Shown here: positions 33,908 through 44,051 of the stretch, in pieces | Position numbering within the stretch: position 1 is the stretch's first letter | Layout: each line of letters starts with the position of its first letter | DNA from: Marisalimonas marina | Lineage (GTDB): Bacteria > Pseudomonadota > Alphaproteobacteria > Puniceispirillales > Marisalimonadaceae | Length of the DNA stretch: 64,000 bases | Direction: 5' to 3' | NCBI GenBank assembly: GCA_038131365.1 | Contig: JAYPPH010000006.1 | Span: forward strand, 124,001-188,000 | Notes under the pieces: model-generated | What the model saw: only the letters and a program-made list of their open reading frames with translations | Databases searched by the model: none | Told to the model about the DNA's origin: nothing | Position numbers and translations under genes: made by a program

Positions 33908-34651
33908 TTAGTGTAAATGTATTGCATCGTGTAAATACATACATGTTAATATGCTAAAAACATATGCTTGAAGAGCTGCTACAAGAAATTCCAGCCCTGT
34001 TAAACCAATTACTGCCAGAAGTGGTAGTACAGCACCAATTTTTAAAAGACCACCAGCAGAACCCATCATTATAATTAGTCCAGCAAAAACTTTCATCATA
34101 GTGTGACCTGCTAACATATTAGCAAATAATCTTACTGATAAACTGATTGGACGTATGAAGTATGAAATTATCTCAATAGGAATTAATAACGGAGCTAATG
34201 CAATAGGAACACCTGAGGGAAAAAAATAGGTGAAAAATTTAAAACCATGTTTAAATAAAGCAATTAAAGTAACCCCAACAAAGATTATGGCTGCTAAAGT
34301 AAAAGTTACTGCTATTTGTGAAGTAAAAGTATAACTATACGGGATCATACCTAACAAATTACCGAATAAAATAAACATGAATAAAGTAAAAACAAATGGG
34401 AAATAGGCTTGACTTCCTTTACCAGCATTTTCTTTAACCATATTAGCAACAAATTCATATGACATCTCAACAAGACATTGAATTCTGTTTGGTACAAGAG
34501 ATTGTTTTCTTGCTCCAAAATATAAAAAACCTATTGAACAACAAATTGATAAAATCATAAATAAAGAAGCGTTAGTAAAGGAAACATCAATACCCATCAG
34601 ATTAAGGTCATATAAGGTTTTAATAGTAAATTGTTCTACAGGTGAATTCAT
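33908..34651 (-). CDS. atpB: ATP synthase subunit a
   Basis: A 247-residue membrane subunit forming the proton half-channels. The essential Arg lies in SLSVRLFANMLAGH, and the late segment LEFLVAALQAYVFSILTCMYL is the conserved final helix. About six hydrophobic helices are present. It follows atpI by 19 bases and precedes atpE by 36 bases on the same strand. Confidence 0.96.
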   Translation of the reverse strand: MNSPVEQFTIKTLYDLNLMGIDVSFTNASLFMILSICCSIGFLYFGARKQSLVPNRIQCLVEMSYEFVANMVKENAGKGSQAYFPFVFTLFMFILFGNLLGMIPYSYTFTSQIAVTFTLAAIIFVGVTLIALFKHGFKFFTYFFPSGVPIALAPLLIPIEIISYFIRPISLSVRLFANMLAGHTMMKVFAGLIIMMGSAGGLLKIGAVLPLLAVIGLTGLEFLVAALQAYVFSILTCMYLHDAIHLH

Positions 34652-34670
34652 TTTTTATTTTCTATATTAA

Positions 34671-34973
34671 TTAATCAAAATATCCAATTTTTAACCCCTT
34701 TCCAGTTACCACTCTCCAGAGGTTTAATATACCAGCTGCTCCACCAAGAAGAAAAAAAACAATCAAAAACCAAGGTGTGGTTTCTAACCATTGATCAATT
34801 GTCCAACCTATTCCTGCTCCAATCATTAGACCTGCTAATAATTCTGTAGCAACCCTAGAAAAAATATTAACAAAAGATTTATTATGGTTATTGGGGTCTT
34901 TTATTTTTCCTTCTTTAGATATTGCAATATCAATTCTTTCCGTCAAAGTTTTATTATTTTTTAACGAGCTCAT
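34671..34973 (-). CDS. atpI: AtpI-like ATP synthase accessory protein
   Basis: A 100-residue membrane protein with two hydrophobic helices (about 33-55 and 66-88), and the GAGIGWTIDQWLETTPW segment typical of AtpI/Fo-gate family proteins. AtpI assists c-ring assembly in some bacteria. It is the first gene of the Fo operon and follows a candidate promoter at 35008-35036. Sequence similarity in this family is low, but position makes the call solid. Confidence 0.9.
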   Translation of the reverse strand: MSSLKNNKTLTERIDIAISKEGKIKDPNNHNKSFVNIFSRVATELLAGLMIGAGIGWTIDQWLETTPWFLIVFFLLGGAAGILNLWRVVTGKGLKIGYFD

Positions 34974-35007
34974 AATCTGCTTTCATCTACAATTAATAAG
35001 CGTGCTT

Positions 35008-35036
35008 AAACTATTTTGAGCTAACAAATAAGTCAA
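35008..35036 (-). promoter_or_regulatory. candidate promoter of the ATP synthase Fo operon
   Basis: Reading leftward, TTGACT (35036-35031) matches the -35 consensus in 5 of 6 bases, followed after 17 bases by TAGTTT (35013-35008), a weak -10. It lies 34 bases upstream of atpI, in the 88-base gap after smc. The spacing is ideal, but the -10 makes this a modest prediction. Confidence 0.4.
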
Positions 35037-35061
35037 GAGTTTACTTCAAAAAAAAGTTTAA

Positions 35062-38000
35062 TTATGCACTTTTTTTCATTCTATTTGCTTGTTCTAAATT
35101 TACTCCTACTAACCTACTGATTCCTTTTTGTTCCATAGTCACTCCAAACAGTCTATCCATTTTGGCCATAGTAAGTCTGTGGTGTGTAACTACTAAAAAA
35201 TAAGTATCTGTTTCCTCTGATATTTTTTCTAATAGATTACAGAATCTTCCTACGTTTGAATCATCAAGTGGGGCATCAACTTCATCTAAAATACATATAG
35301 GTGCAGGGTTACATAGAAAAACAGAAAATATTAGTGAAATCGCGGTTAATGCTTGCTCTCCACCAGATAAAAGGGATAAAAGTTGCATTTTTTTTCCAGG
35401 AGGACTTGCCAAAACTTCTAGACCTGCATTTAAAGGGTCTTCATCTCCAATTAACTTTAATTCAGCATTACCTCCGCCAAAAAGTTTTTGGAAAAGATTC
35501 TTAAAATTTTTATTAACCTCTTCAAAACTTTCTTTTAGCCTTTGTCTTCCCTCTTTATTAAGTTCAAATATACCTGTTTTCAATTTATCAATAGCTTGTT
35601 CTAGGTCTATCCTTTCATCAGACATGGTTTTTATTTTTTCTTTCATTTCATTCATTTCTACTTCTGCACGAAGGTTTACTGCACCAATAGAATCTCTTTC
35701 ATTAAGTAATCTTTGGACTGTTTTTTCTAATATTTCAGTAGAAGTATTTATTTCATCATTTTTATTAAGATTAGCAATTTCATACAGTTGATCTGTATTA
35801 ATTCTAAGCTTTTCAAATACCCTATCTTCTATGTTTTTAACTTGATTTTTTGAGAGGTTAAGCTTTGCTTCAATCTTAATCATTTCTTCTCTTAGGAATG
35901 AAACTTTTTGTTCACTTTGTTTTTCTAATTTTTCTAAATTATTTAAATTAGTTTCAGCTTCAACTAAATTATCAGCTGCTTTATTTCTTAATAATAATGC
36001 TTTTTCAATTTCTTGATTTAATTCATCATCTTTTTTTTTGAAATCATCAGGTAAATCCAAAAGATTTTGTTTTTTCTCCATGAGGTCTTTTTGTCTATCT
36101 CTCAATGATGATAGGCGTGTTATTGCCTCTTGTTCTCTTTTCTTCCAGTTATTTTTTTGATTAGTGATTTGAAGTAAGTTTCTGGATCTAAAACTTTCAT
36201 GATTTCGTAATTGTTGTTCTGCAGCCATTGCATCAGTTAATGAATTTCTACTCTGGTCAGCAATAGTTCTTATCTCTAATTCTTCAGCCAATAACTGAGG
36301 TAAATTACTTGAATTAACCAGTTCGGCATTCAATAAATCGAGTTCTTTGTTAGAGACATTAATAATATTTTGATGCTCTTTTATTAGAATTTTTGATGAA
36401 CTAAGCTTAGATTCTATTTTTGTATTCAATAAATTTAAATTATTATTTTTTTCTATTAATTCAGAAATTTCCTTTTCTAATTCCAAAACATATTTTTCTA
36501 TTTCTTTTAGAGAGGATTCATTTTCATTAATGATTTTTTCAATACTTTTTTGTTTTTTTTCTAGATGAGGTATCTCATTTTCCAAAGTTCTGAGCTTAGC
36601 TAATTTTTGCAGTCTTTCTGAGTAGCTATTTTGAACTTCTGGAGGTTGAACAAAACCATCCCATCTCCATAATCCACCTTCCAATGTTGTTAATGCTTGT
36701 CCAAAAGATAGTTTATTTTGAAGTTGAAATGCTTTTTCTTGATTATCCACAACTCCTACACCCAATAAAGCAATATCTAATATTGAATTACTTTTGATAT
36801 TATCAACAATAGGTTTCGCCCCATTGGGAAGAGTTGTTTGTAAGCTACTCCGGAAATTATTTCTCCAAAACGATGTATTTGTTTTGCTATCTAAATTCGA
36901 TAATACTGGAGCTAATAAAGTTTCTCCTAGAATTGAACCAATAGATTTTTCAAGACTAGCATAGTTATCAATACTCTTTTCTAGCGTTTCATTATTTGAT
37001 GAATTATGGCCTAGCAATGATGAAAGTGAGTTAAATTCTGCTCTATTTAAATTAATTTTATTATCAGCCTCATTTTTCTCTTTATATAAATCAGTTAGGG
37101 TTTTTTTAATAATTTCGTATTCATTCTTCTTAGAAACTAATAATTTATTCTTCTCTTCTAATATTTCTTTGCCTTCAATTAGTTTTTGATTGTTGTTTTC
37201 AAAATTCTTTTCGTCTTCGGAAAGATTAAATTGGGGAATTTGAGTTTCGGATTTTATAATTTTTTCTTTGAGGTCATTAATACGATTTTCTATATTTTCT
37301 TTGTTAGATTTTAAAGAAAATATTTGTGAACTTATTGAGGATAGTTTTGTATCTGCTTCATCAGATTTTTCCTTAAGCTTTTTAACTAAATTTTTTGCCT
37401 CATTAATTTTACTTTCAAAATCTTCTGAGTCGGTTTTCAATTCTTTTTCTTCACTCATTAAATTTAAGAAATTTTTTTGGGCATCTTCTTTAATTTCCAA
37501 CTCTCTTTCAATATCTAACTCTATTTGTGATAATTGATTGGAAATATTTTCAAGGGTTCTATTAGCTGAAGATTTTTCTTCTTCTAATCTAATTTTTTTT
37601 ATATTTAGAGATTGTAAAAAAGCAGCTTTTTCAGCCTCTATTTGCTTTAATTCTGGAATTTTATCAAATGCTACTAATTTAGATTTTGTATTTTTTGTTA
37701 CATCTAGTTGTGCTTGATTAACATTATCAGAAGCTTCTTCATATTCTTTTTTAAAACTTTTAAGTTCAATCTCTAATGAATTTAACAGTTTAATAAACAA
37801 TGTCGACTCAGCTTTTCTTAATCGTTCGCCTACAGATTTATAACGAACAGCTTTTCTAGCTTGTTTTTCTAATTCGACTAATTGTTCTTGATATGTTTGT
37901 TCAATGTCCATGAGCCTACTTAAATTATCTGTAGCTCCATTTAATTTCAGTTCAGCTTCATGTCTTCTACTATGTAAGCCTTTAATATTGGCAGCTTCTT

Positions 38001-38493
38001 CTAAAATTATTCTTCTACTTTCAGGAGTGGAATCTATTATTTGAGAAATTCTACCTTGACTTACAATTCCAGAAGATCGAGCTCCGGTTCCATTATCAGC
38101 AAATATTAATTGAATATCTCTTGATCTGACTTGTTTTCCATTTACTCTATATGTAGAACCTTTTTCTCGTTCAATTTTCCTCGAAACTTCAATTTCTTCT
38201 AGGTGATTAAAATTCGAGGGAGCTTTTTTTTCAGCATTGTCTAATTTAATAGATACTTCGGCAAAATTTCTTGCTGGTCTATCATTAGTTCCAGAAAAGA
38301 TAATATCATCCATTCCATCACCACGCATTTGTCTTGCTGAGTTCTCACCCATTGCCCATTTCATGGCTTCAACAATATTTGATTTTCCGCATCCATTAGG
38401 GCCTACAATACCTGTTAAACCTGTTTCAATAGGTATTTCAGTAGTTTCTAAAAATGATTTAAATCCTGAAATTCTAATGGATTTAAATTTCAT
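35062..38493 (-). CDS. smc: chromosome segregation ATPase SMC
   Basis: An 1143-residue SMC protein. The N-terminal head has Walker A GPNGCGKSN (31-39). Two long coiled coils flank a hinge at roughly 490-620. The C-terminal head has the signature LLSGGEQALTA and Walker B CILDEVDAPLDDSN. SMC condenses and segregates chromosomes with ScpA and ScpB, which are not in this window. The smc, dsbA-like and DUF721 genes run in the same direction, and mutY is divergent, as in many alphaproteobacteria. Confidence 0.97.
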   Translation of the reverse strand: MKFKSIRISGFKSFLETTEIPIETGLTGIVGPNGCGKSNIVEAMKWAMGENSARQMRGDGMDDIIFSGTNDRPARNFAEVSIKLDNAEKKAPSNFNHLEEIEVSRKIEREKGSTYRVNGKQVRSRDIQLIFADNGTGARSSGIVSQGRISQIIDSTPESRRIILEEAANIKGLHSRRHEAELKLNGATDNLSRLMDIEQTYQEQLVELEKQARKAVRYKSVGERLRKAESTLFIKLLNSLEIELKSFKKEYEEASDNVNQAQLDVTKNTKSKLVAFDKIPELKQIEAEKAAFLQSLNIKKIRLEEEKSSANRTLENISNQLSQIELDIERELEIKEDAQKNFLNLMSEEKELKTDSEDFESKINEAKNLVKKLKEKSDEADTKLSSISSQIFSLKSNKENIENRINDLKEKIIKSETQIPQFNLSEDEKNFENNNQKLIEGKEILEEKNKLLVSKKNEYEIIKKTLTDLYKEKNEADNKINLNRAEFNSLSSLLGHNSSNNETLEKSIDNYASLEKSIGSILGETLLAPVLSNLDSKTNTSFWRNNFRSSLQTTLPNGAKPIVDNIKSNSILDIALLGVGVVDNQEKAFQLQNKLSFGQALTTLEGGLWRWDGFVQPPEVQNSYSERLQKLAKLRTLENEIPHLEKKQKSIEKIINENESSLKEIEKYVLELEKEISELIEKNNNLNLLNTKIESKLSSSKILIKEHQNIINVSNKELDLLNAELVNSSNLPQLLAEELEIRTIADQSRNSLTDAMAAEQQLRNHESFRSRNLLQITNQKNNWKKREQEAITRLSSLRDRQKDLMEKKQNLLDLPDDFKKKDDELNQEIEKALLLRNKAADNLVEAETNLNNLEKLEKQSEQKVSFLREEMIKIEAKLNLSKNQVKNIEDRVFEKLRINTDQLYEIANLNKNDEINTSTEILEKTVQRLLNERDSIGAVNLRAEVEMNEMKEKIKTMSDERIDLEQAIDKLKTGIFELNKEGRQRLKESFEEVNKNFKNLFQKLFGGGNAELKLIGDEDPLNAGLEVLASPPGKKMQLLSLLSGGEQALTAISLIFSVFLCNPAPICILDEVDAPLDDSNVGRFCNLLEKISEETDTYFLVVTHHRLTMAKMDRLFGVTMEQKGISRLVGVNLEQANRMKKSA

Positions 38494-38512
38494 ATAATTC
38501 CCTTTGTAAAAA

Positions 38513-39145
38513 TTAAGAGTTTTTATACTCAGTTAGTTCAAAAAGTTTTTTTTCAAAATCCTTAAATGTTAGAGCGCCTGTAATTTTATGTTTATTATTA
38601 ATAATGAATGTAGGTGTAGATTCTATATTAAAATTCTTAGTTTCTTCTTCCATTTTATTAACAATTTTTTGCATTAGTGGAATATTTTGAACTATAGAAT
38701 CAAATTTATTAGAGCTAATACCAAACAATTTGGAGATTGATCGTAACTCATCAATGGGTTTATTTGAGTAAGCCCATTGTTTTTGCTTTTTTAACAAAAT
38801 TGCTATTGCCTCAACATACCCTTTTTCTGTGGGTATTGTTCTAGCCAAAGTTGCAGCGATGATAGCTAGTCTATCAAGAGGGTAATCAATGAACTCAAGC
38901 TGTACTTTGCCCGTATCGATATATTTTTTTTTAAATTCAGGAAGTGTCTTATTATGAAAATTTGCACAATGACCACAGGTTAATGAAAAATATTCTTTTA
39001 TTTTTATTGGTGCTGTATTTGAACCTATAAAATGCTTCCTTAATTCATCATTATTTTGTTTTGCCAGTGTAATTCTAGGCAACAAACAAAATGTCAACAT
39101 TGTAAATAAGAAATTTCGCCTCACCATAACCAAACTTTTTTTCAA
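38513..39145 (-). CDS. DsbA-family thiol oxidoreductase
   Basis: A 210-residue periplasmic protein with an N-terminal signal (about 1-28, ending LPRITLA) and a thioredoxin fold with an inserted helical domain. The active site is Cys57-Gly-His-Cys60 in SLTCGHCANFH. The later TPTFIINNKHKITGAL contains the cis-proline loop. It would oxidise or shuffle disulfides in exported proteins. It lies between DUF721 and smc, 19 bases before smc. Confidence 0.9.
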   Translation of the reverse strand: MKKSLVMVRRNFLFTMLTFCLLPRITLAKQNNDELRKHFIGSNTAPIKIKEYFSLTCGHCANFHNKTLPEFKKKYIDTGKVQLEFIDYPLDRLAIIAATLARTIPTEKGYVEAIAILLKKQKQWAYSNKPIDELRSISKLFGISSNKFDSIVQNIPLMQKIVNKMEEETKNFNIESTPTFIINNKHKITGALTFKDFEKKLFELTEYKNS

Positions 39146-39231
39146 AATTCCATCCTCGTGCTTGTAACTAGTAAATATATATATTTATATCAAAACTAAA
39201 TCAAAAAATATTAGATTTTTAACTATTGAAA

Positions 39232-39678
39232 TTATCTCCTAGAAAGTTCCCATTTTTTCATTGCTAATTTTAATTCATTATCTTTTATAGTGTCTGATAT
39301 TAGAGGTCTTTTATTTTCTTTAACATTATTTTTTAAAACTTTTTCTTTCTGATCAATGAAACCTATATCCGTTTGTAAGATTTTAATTTTAGAAATTGCT
39401 TTATACCCAAACCTTGCGTTGATTTGATTTATTAAAAAGGGGATCGCCATTTGGATTTCAGGTCCAAAACCACTTTGTACCTTCAAAGTAATTTGTCCAT
39501 CCATTTTTTTTTTATTATAAAATTTTATATTTTCTGGGAAAGTAATCCCAGCGTATTTTTCAGCTATGTGATGCCAATTTAGGAAAATATGGGTTTGAAT
39601 TGAGCCCAGCCTACTTATTTTCTTTTCAACAATTTTTTCTGTAATTTTTAAAAGAGGTTTCATTTTTTTAAATAACAT
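39232..39678 (-). CDS. DUF721/DciA-like protein
   Basis: A 148-residue protein with the DUF721 core (about 15-110), including LGSIQTHIFLNWHHIAEKYAG and the LINQINARFGYKAISKI segment. DciA, a DUF721 protein, loads the replicative helicase DnaB in bacteria that lack DnaC; alphaproteobacterial members are more divergent, so the helicase role is inferred. The start ATG at 39678 is 30 bases from the divergent mutY. A second ATG five codons in is possible. Confidence 0.8.
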   Translation of the reverse strand: MLFKKMKPLLKITEKIVEKKISRLGSIQTHIFLNWHHIAEKYAGITFPENIKFYNKKKMDGQITLKVQSGFGPEIQMAIPFLINQINARFGYKAISKIKILQTDIGFIDQKEKVLKNNVKENKRPLISDTIKDNELKLAMKKWELSRR

Positions 39679-39708
39679 TTTGTAGTAAAGATATATATAT
39701 AATTACTC

Positions 39709-40824
39709 ATGATTAAAACAAAAAAAAATAACAATGAAAAATTCTCTGTTAGGTTATTACACTGGTATGATAACAACAAAAGAAATTTACCTTGGAGAGC
39801 CTTAACCGGGGAGAATCCTAATCCTTATCATGTATATTTGTCCGAAATAATGTTGCAGCAAACTGTTGTAAAAACAGTTATTCCCTATTTTTTAAAGTTT
39901 GTAAAAAAATGGCCAACTATTACAAGTTTAGCTAACGCCAATTTTGAAGAAATTTCTCAATATTGGGCAGGATTAGGTTATTATAGACGTGCAAAAAACT
40001 TACATGAAACTGCCATGCAGATTGTAAAAAATCATGGTGGTATTATTCCAAATAATAAAAAAACTTTATTGAGTTTGCCAGGGATTGGGGAATACACATC
40101 ATCTGCAATAGTTGCTATTGCTTTTGGGAAAAAAGCAAATGTTATAGATGGAAATGTTGAAAGAATTTTTTCAAGACTATTCAAAATTCAAAAACCTATT
40201 AAAGATGCTAAAGATCAAATTATTGACTATTCTAACAAATATTTACCTATTGATAGATATGGAGATTATGCTCAGGCGCTTATGGATTTAGGGTCTTTAA
40301 TTTGTATCCCTAAAAATCCACGTTGTTCTGTATGTCCTATAATTGAGTTTTGCCAAGCTGGCTCTGATTTGTCAGCAAAACAATATCCCAAAAAAAGTTT
40401 AAAAATAAAAAAACCTGAAAGATATGGCTTGTTTTATTGTTTATTAAACAAAAAGGGTGAGCTTCTTATCACTACTAATAAGAATAAGGGATTATTAGCT
40501 AATATGAACGTCTTACCATCAGTTGGGTGGTATGAAGAGGAAAACCGGTTTTCTAAAAAGCCACAATTTATAGAGATTAAAGATTCTTTATTTAATCTTG
40601 AATGGCAATTTATTGAAAGTAAAATTGTACATGCATTTACGCATTTTAATTTAAATGTCTCAATTGCAACAACATTGGTTGAAGATGATATTGTTTTAAA
40701 AAAATATTTATTAAAAGGAAATTATAAGTTTGTTAAAGCGAAAAAAATAAAAGATTTAGGCTTACCGAGTATTATGAAAAAAATTATAAGACATCTCCAA
40801 GATGAAAATATTATTAAAATTTAA
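39709..40824 (+). CDS. mutY: A/G-specific adenine DNA glycosylase
   Basis: A 371-residue base-excision repair enzyme removing adenine opposite 8-oxoguanine. Landmarks are LSEIMLQQTVV, the helix-hairpin-helix PGIGEYTSSAIVAIAFG and the catalytic-Asp segment VIDGNVERIFSRLF. The 4Fe-4S cysteines are in CIPKNPRCSVCPIIEFC with spacing C-X6-C-X2-C-X5-C. A NUDIX-like C-terminal domain follows. Its stop overlaps the convergent purH stop region by 4 bases. Confidence 0.97.
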   Translation: MIKTKKNNNEKFSVRLLHWYDNNKRNLPWRALTGENPNPYHVYLSEIMLQQTVVKTVIPYFLKFVKKWPTITSLANANFEEISQYWAGLGYYRRAKNLHETAMQIVKNHGGIIPNNKKTLLSLPGIGEYTSSAIVAIAFGKKANVIDGNVERIFSRLFKIQKPIKDAKDQIIDYSNKYLPIDRYGDYAQALMDLGSLICIPKNPRCSVCPIIEFCQAGSDLSAKQYPKKSLKIKKPERYGLFYCLLNKKGELLITTNKNKGLLANMNVLPSVGWYEEENRFSKKPQFIEIKDSLFNLEWQFIESKIVHAFTHFNLNVSIATTLVEDDIVLKKYLLKGNYKFVKAKKIKDLGLPSIMKKIIRHLQDENIIKI

Positions 40825-42431
40825 TGCTTAAAATGTCTTATTGAAGTAAAAACCATCGCGATGTTTCTATCATTTGCCGCCTCTATTACTTCTTTATCTC
40901 TAATTGATCCTCCAGGTTGAATCACGGCAGTTACACCTGCTTCTGCGGCGGCAATCAAACCATCTGCAAATGGGAAAAAGGCGTCACTTGCAACTACACT
41001 ATTTTTAATCATTGAATCTTCTAAATTAGCAATTAATGCGGACTGTTTGGCTTTCTCTATAGCTATTTTAGTAGAATCTATTCTACTCATTTGACCTGCT
41101 CCAATTCCAACAGTTTGAAGATTCTTTGCGTAAATTATTGCATTTGACTTTGTATGTTTTGCAACTTTCCAAGCAAAAAGTAGATTATTAATTTCATCTT
41201 CAGTGGGTCTTTTCTTAGTCACAATTTTTAAACTATTCTTGTCCAAAACATGATTGTCACGTGTTTGAACAAGCATGCCTCCTGCTATTGATCTAATTGT
41301 TAAACCATCCTCAGAAGGTTTTGGAATTGAAGTAGAAGACAAAATTCTTACATTTGGCTTTTCCTTGAATATTTCCAAGGCATCTTCGTCAACGCTTGGA
41401 GCAATTATTACTTCTAAAAATAATGATTTTAATTCACGTGCTAAATTTGCTGTTAAATTTCTATTAATAGCCACAATGCCGCCAAATGCACTTACTGGGT
41501 CAGTTTGAAGTGCATTCTTCCATGCTTCATTAATGTCATCATTCTCTGCAACACCACAAGGATTAGCGTGTTTTATAATTGCTACTGCTGGTTTTTCAAA
41601 TTCACAAATCAATTCAAATGCAGCATCAGCATCATTGATATTATTGTATGAGAGCTCTTTACCATGCAATTGGATAGATTTAGCAACACCTATTCTGTTA
41701 TCAGTTGTTTTGTAAAAAGAAGCTTTTTGGTGTGGATTTTCCCCGTATCGCATTTCAAGTGATTTTTCTAATTCTAATGTAATTCTTTCAGGTAATTTTG
41801 TAGTGTCATTTTCATTTTTGTTAAACCAATTCGAAATTGCTAAATCGTATTCATTTGTTAATTTAAAGGCTTTACCTGCAAGAAATTTTCTAAATTCATA
41901 GGTTGTTGAACAATTATCATCTAATTGTTTTAAAAGTTCACTATAATCTTCTGGATCTGTTATGACAGTTACGAATTCGTGATTTTTTGCAGAAGCTCGA
42001 AGCATTGCAGGCCCTCCAATATCAATATTTTCAATAATTTTTAAATTATCAGAAGTTTGATTAAGGGTTTCTTTAAATTTGTATAGATTGATTATGACAA
42101 GATCAATTTCTTGAATTTCATGTTTTGCAGTTTCCGAAACATGAGTTGGATTGTTTCGTCTACTTAAAATGCCACCATGTATTTTAGGGTGTAATGTTTT
42201 TACCCTTCCATCTAAAATTTCAGGGAAACTTGTTATATCTGTAATGTCGGTCACAGGTATAGAATTTTCTTTTAAAAATTTTGCAGTACCACCAGTAGAA
42301 AGTATTTCAATCTTAAACTTGATAAGATTTTTTGCTAATATTTCAATATTACTTTTATCAGTAACAGAAATTAGTGCTCTTTTTATTCTAACATTACCTT
42401 TAAAAACATTGCTTAAATCTGAAGTGGTCAT
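40821..42431 (-). CDS. purH: bifunctional AICAR formyltransferase / IMP cyclohydrolase
   Basis: A 536-residue enzyme catalysing the last two steps of IMP synthesis. The N-terminal MGS-like cyclohydrolase domain has ALISVTDKSN, STGGTAKFL and LDGRVKTLHPKIHGG. The C-terminal formyltransferase domain has IIKHANPCGVA and the SVVASDAFFPFADG segment. It is followed upstream on the same strand by a heparinase-like gene and rsmB, an arrangement common in alphaproteobacteria. Confidence 0.97.
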   Translation of the reverse strand: MTTSDLSNVFKGNVRIKRALISVTDKSNIEILAKNLIKFKIEILSTGGTAKFLKENSIPVTDITDITSFPEILDGRVKTLHPKIHGGILSRRNNPTHVSETAKHEIQEIDLVIINLYKFKETLNQTSDNLKIIENIDIGGPAMLRASAKNHEFVTVITDPEDYSELLKQLDDNCSTTYEFRKFLAGKAFKLTNEYDLAISNWFNKNENDTTKLPERITLELEKSLEMRYGENPHQKASFYKTTDNRIGVAKSIQLHGKELSYNNINDADAAFELICEFEKPAVAIIKHANPCGVAENDDINEAWKNALQTDPVSAFGGIVAINRNLTANLARELKSLFLEVIIAPSVDEDALEIFKEKPNVRILSSTSIPKPSEDGLTIRSIAGGMLVQTRDNHVLDKNSLKIVTKKRPTEDEINNLLFAWKVAKHTKSNAIIYAKNLQTVGIGAGQMSRIDSTKIAIEKAKQSALIANLEDSMIKNSVVASDAFFPFADGLIAAAEAGVTAVIQPGGSIRDKEVIEAANDRNIAMVFTSIRHFKH

Positions 42432-42501
42432 TTTATAATTTATTCCTAATTAAAATATGATAATGGAATAGTTTCTTTTTCTATCTTTAGTCAATAAAAA
42501 T

Positions 42502-44046
42502 TTAATTTTGAAGTTGGAATCCCCAATCACAGGAAATTGTGTTATGGGCTCTTATTGTTTCGATCCTCATAGTAATCATTATTTCTTTACAAGGGACAGG
42601 TCCATTAAGACCAAACATAACGGAATCCTGTATATTAATGTTTTGATTACTAGAAGTCATTTTCCATACAAATCCCTTTGAATGTTTTAATAAAATTGAT
42701 CCATTCCTTGTCTTTATAAGTTCTATATTTGGAGAAATGTGAAATCGAATATATGCGTTTTTAGGAATTGTGCCTACATTCCCAATGCTTATAATTTCAT
42801 CTTTACCTTTAATCTCATTATTGTTTCGAGGTAGATAAATCTGTCTACAATGATTAACTCCATAAATGGAGCCATAGCCTGAATGCATAACGTTAATTAT
42901 GCTCCCTTCGTTGGTTTTCTGATATTTCGAATTTAAGATCTCTATTTTTCTTTTTCCGGTTAAATCCACATTGTTTCTATCATCAATATTTAGAGTAGAA
43001 TGAGCAGCTGTTGAGGCTAAGGAGTTATTCATACTCTTGACGTTGGACCCAGATATTTCCCCTAAATTAGAAATTATTTTTTCTTTTTTGAAGAAAAGTT
43101 CGAATGCAAATAAACTTGCCTTTGTATCAACTGAAACTTTTTGTGGAAGTCCAATGTCCATAAATATCACTGTATCATTTGAAGATAATCTGCAATACCC
43201 AGATTCTTCAGCAACATTAAAGATTCTATTTTTATAACCGATCCTATTTAGAGTTTGTTTAATAAGGTTTTTTTCTACTAAACTTCCACCGTTAAACCAG
43301 GCGAAACTTTCATTTGGCATTTGAAAGCTTCTACAAAATTCACCCATTTTTATAGTTAAATTATGCAAATATTCTGCATCAATATTTTTTAAAATCGCAA
43401 TAATTGACCTTATTTCAACTAGATGTCTTAGGAGTATTAATTGTTTTGCAGGGCTTCGTGATTTGTGACCACCATCAGGATCAATTAAAGTATCAACGGC
43501 CTCGTATACTAAGTCTATCATTTTATGAATATTCTTAATATCTTTATACAATATTGATTTAGCTATAAAAATACCTTTGATAATAATAATTTTATTTAAT
43601 GGGCTGTGAGTTTCTTCAAGTTTAAGTTCTAGAAACTTTGCTTGTATCGCTATTGAATTTAAAACTTTTTTTTGAAATTTTAATTCGCCGCTCTCTACAA
43701 ACCAAGAATAATTAAAGCACCAACAACTTATTCTTTCTGCCATTGTGCCTGAATTAAATGCTTCAGAACGGAGATTTATGTCTTGATCAATCCATTCATC
43801 AACTAATGAACGGGCAATTGACCTGGCCTTAATGCTGCCATCTGATTTCAAGTCTCTTAAAAACTTAAACTTATTGAAATCATGTATTTGTCTGGGATTG
43901 ATATTGCCACTTATAATTTTTTGGCCTTTAATTCCATCTCCATGCCAATTATCAGTCAGTCTTCTTTCTGGAGAGTTAACAGGTTCTATTTTTAGTTTTT
44001 GTTTAAGAAAATAATTGTTAGTTATTAAATTTAAAAAATCCAACAT
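42502..44046 (-). CDS. heparinase II/III-like protein
   Basis: A 514-residue protein of the heparinase II/III-like family: an alpha-helical N-terminal toroid (about 30-260) with WCFNYSWFVESGE and a beta-sandwich C-terminal part with AAHSTLNIDDRNNVDL, the family's metal and substrate region. No signal peptide is seen. True heparinases cleave acidic polysaccharides; these alphaproteobacterial proteins have no known substrate. It lies 5 bases after rsmB and 70 bases before purH, a conserved neighbourhood that argues for a housekeeping envelope role rather than scavenging. That role is inference. Confidence 0.82.
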   Translation of the reverse strand: MLDFLNLITNNYFLKQKLKIEPVNSPERRLTDNWHGDGIKGQKIISGNINPRQIHDFNKFKFLRDLKSDGSIKARSIARSLVDEWIDQDINLRSEAFNSGTMAERISCWCFNYSWFVESGELKFQKKVLNSIAIQAKFLELKLEETHSPLNKIIIIKGIFIAKSILYKDIKNIHKMIDLVYEAVDTLIDPDGGHKSRSPAKQLILLRHLVEIRSIIAILKNIDAEYLHNLTIKMGEFCRSFQMPNESFAWFNGGSLVEKNLIKQTLNRIGYKNRIFNVAEESGYCRLSSNDTVIFMDIGLPQKVSVDTKASLFAFELFFKKEKIISNLGEISGSNVKSMNNSLASTAAHSTLNIDDRNNVDLTGKRKIEILNSKYQKTNEGSIINVMHSGYGSIYGVNHCRQIYLPRNNNEIKGKDEIISIGNVGTIPKNAYIRFHISPNIELIKTRNGSILLKHSKGFVWKMTSSNQNINIQDSVMFGLNGPVPCKEIMITMRIETIRAHNTISCDWGFQLQN

Positions 44047-44051
44047 TAAAA

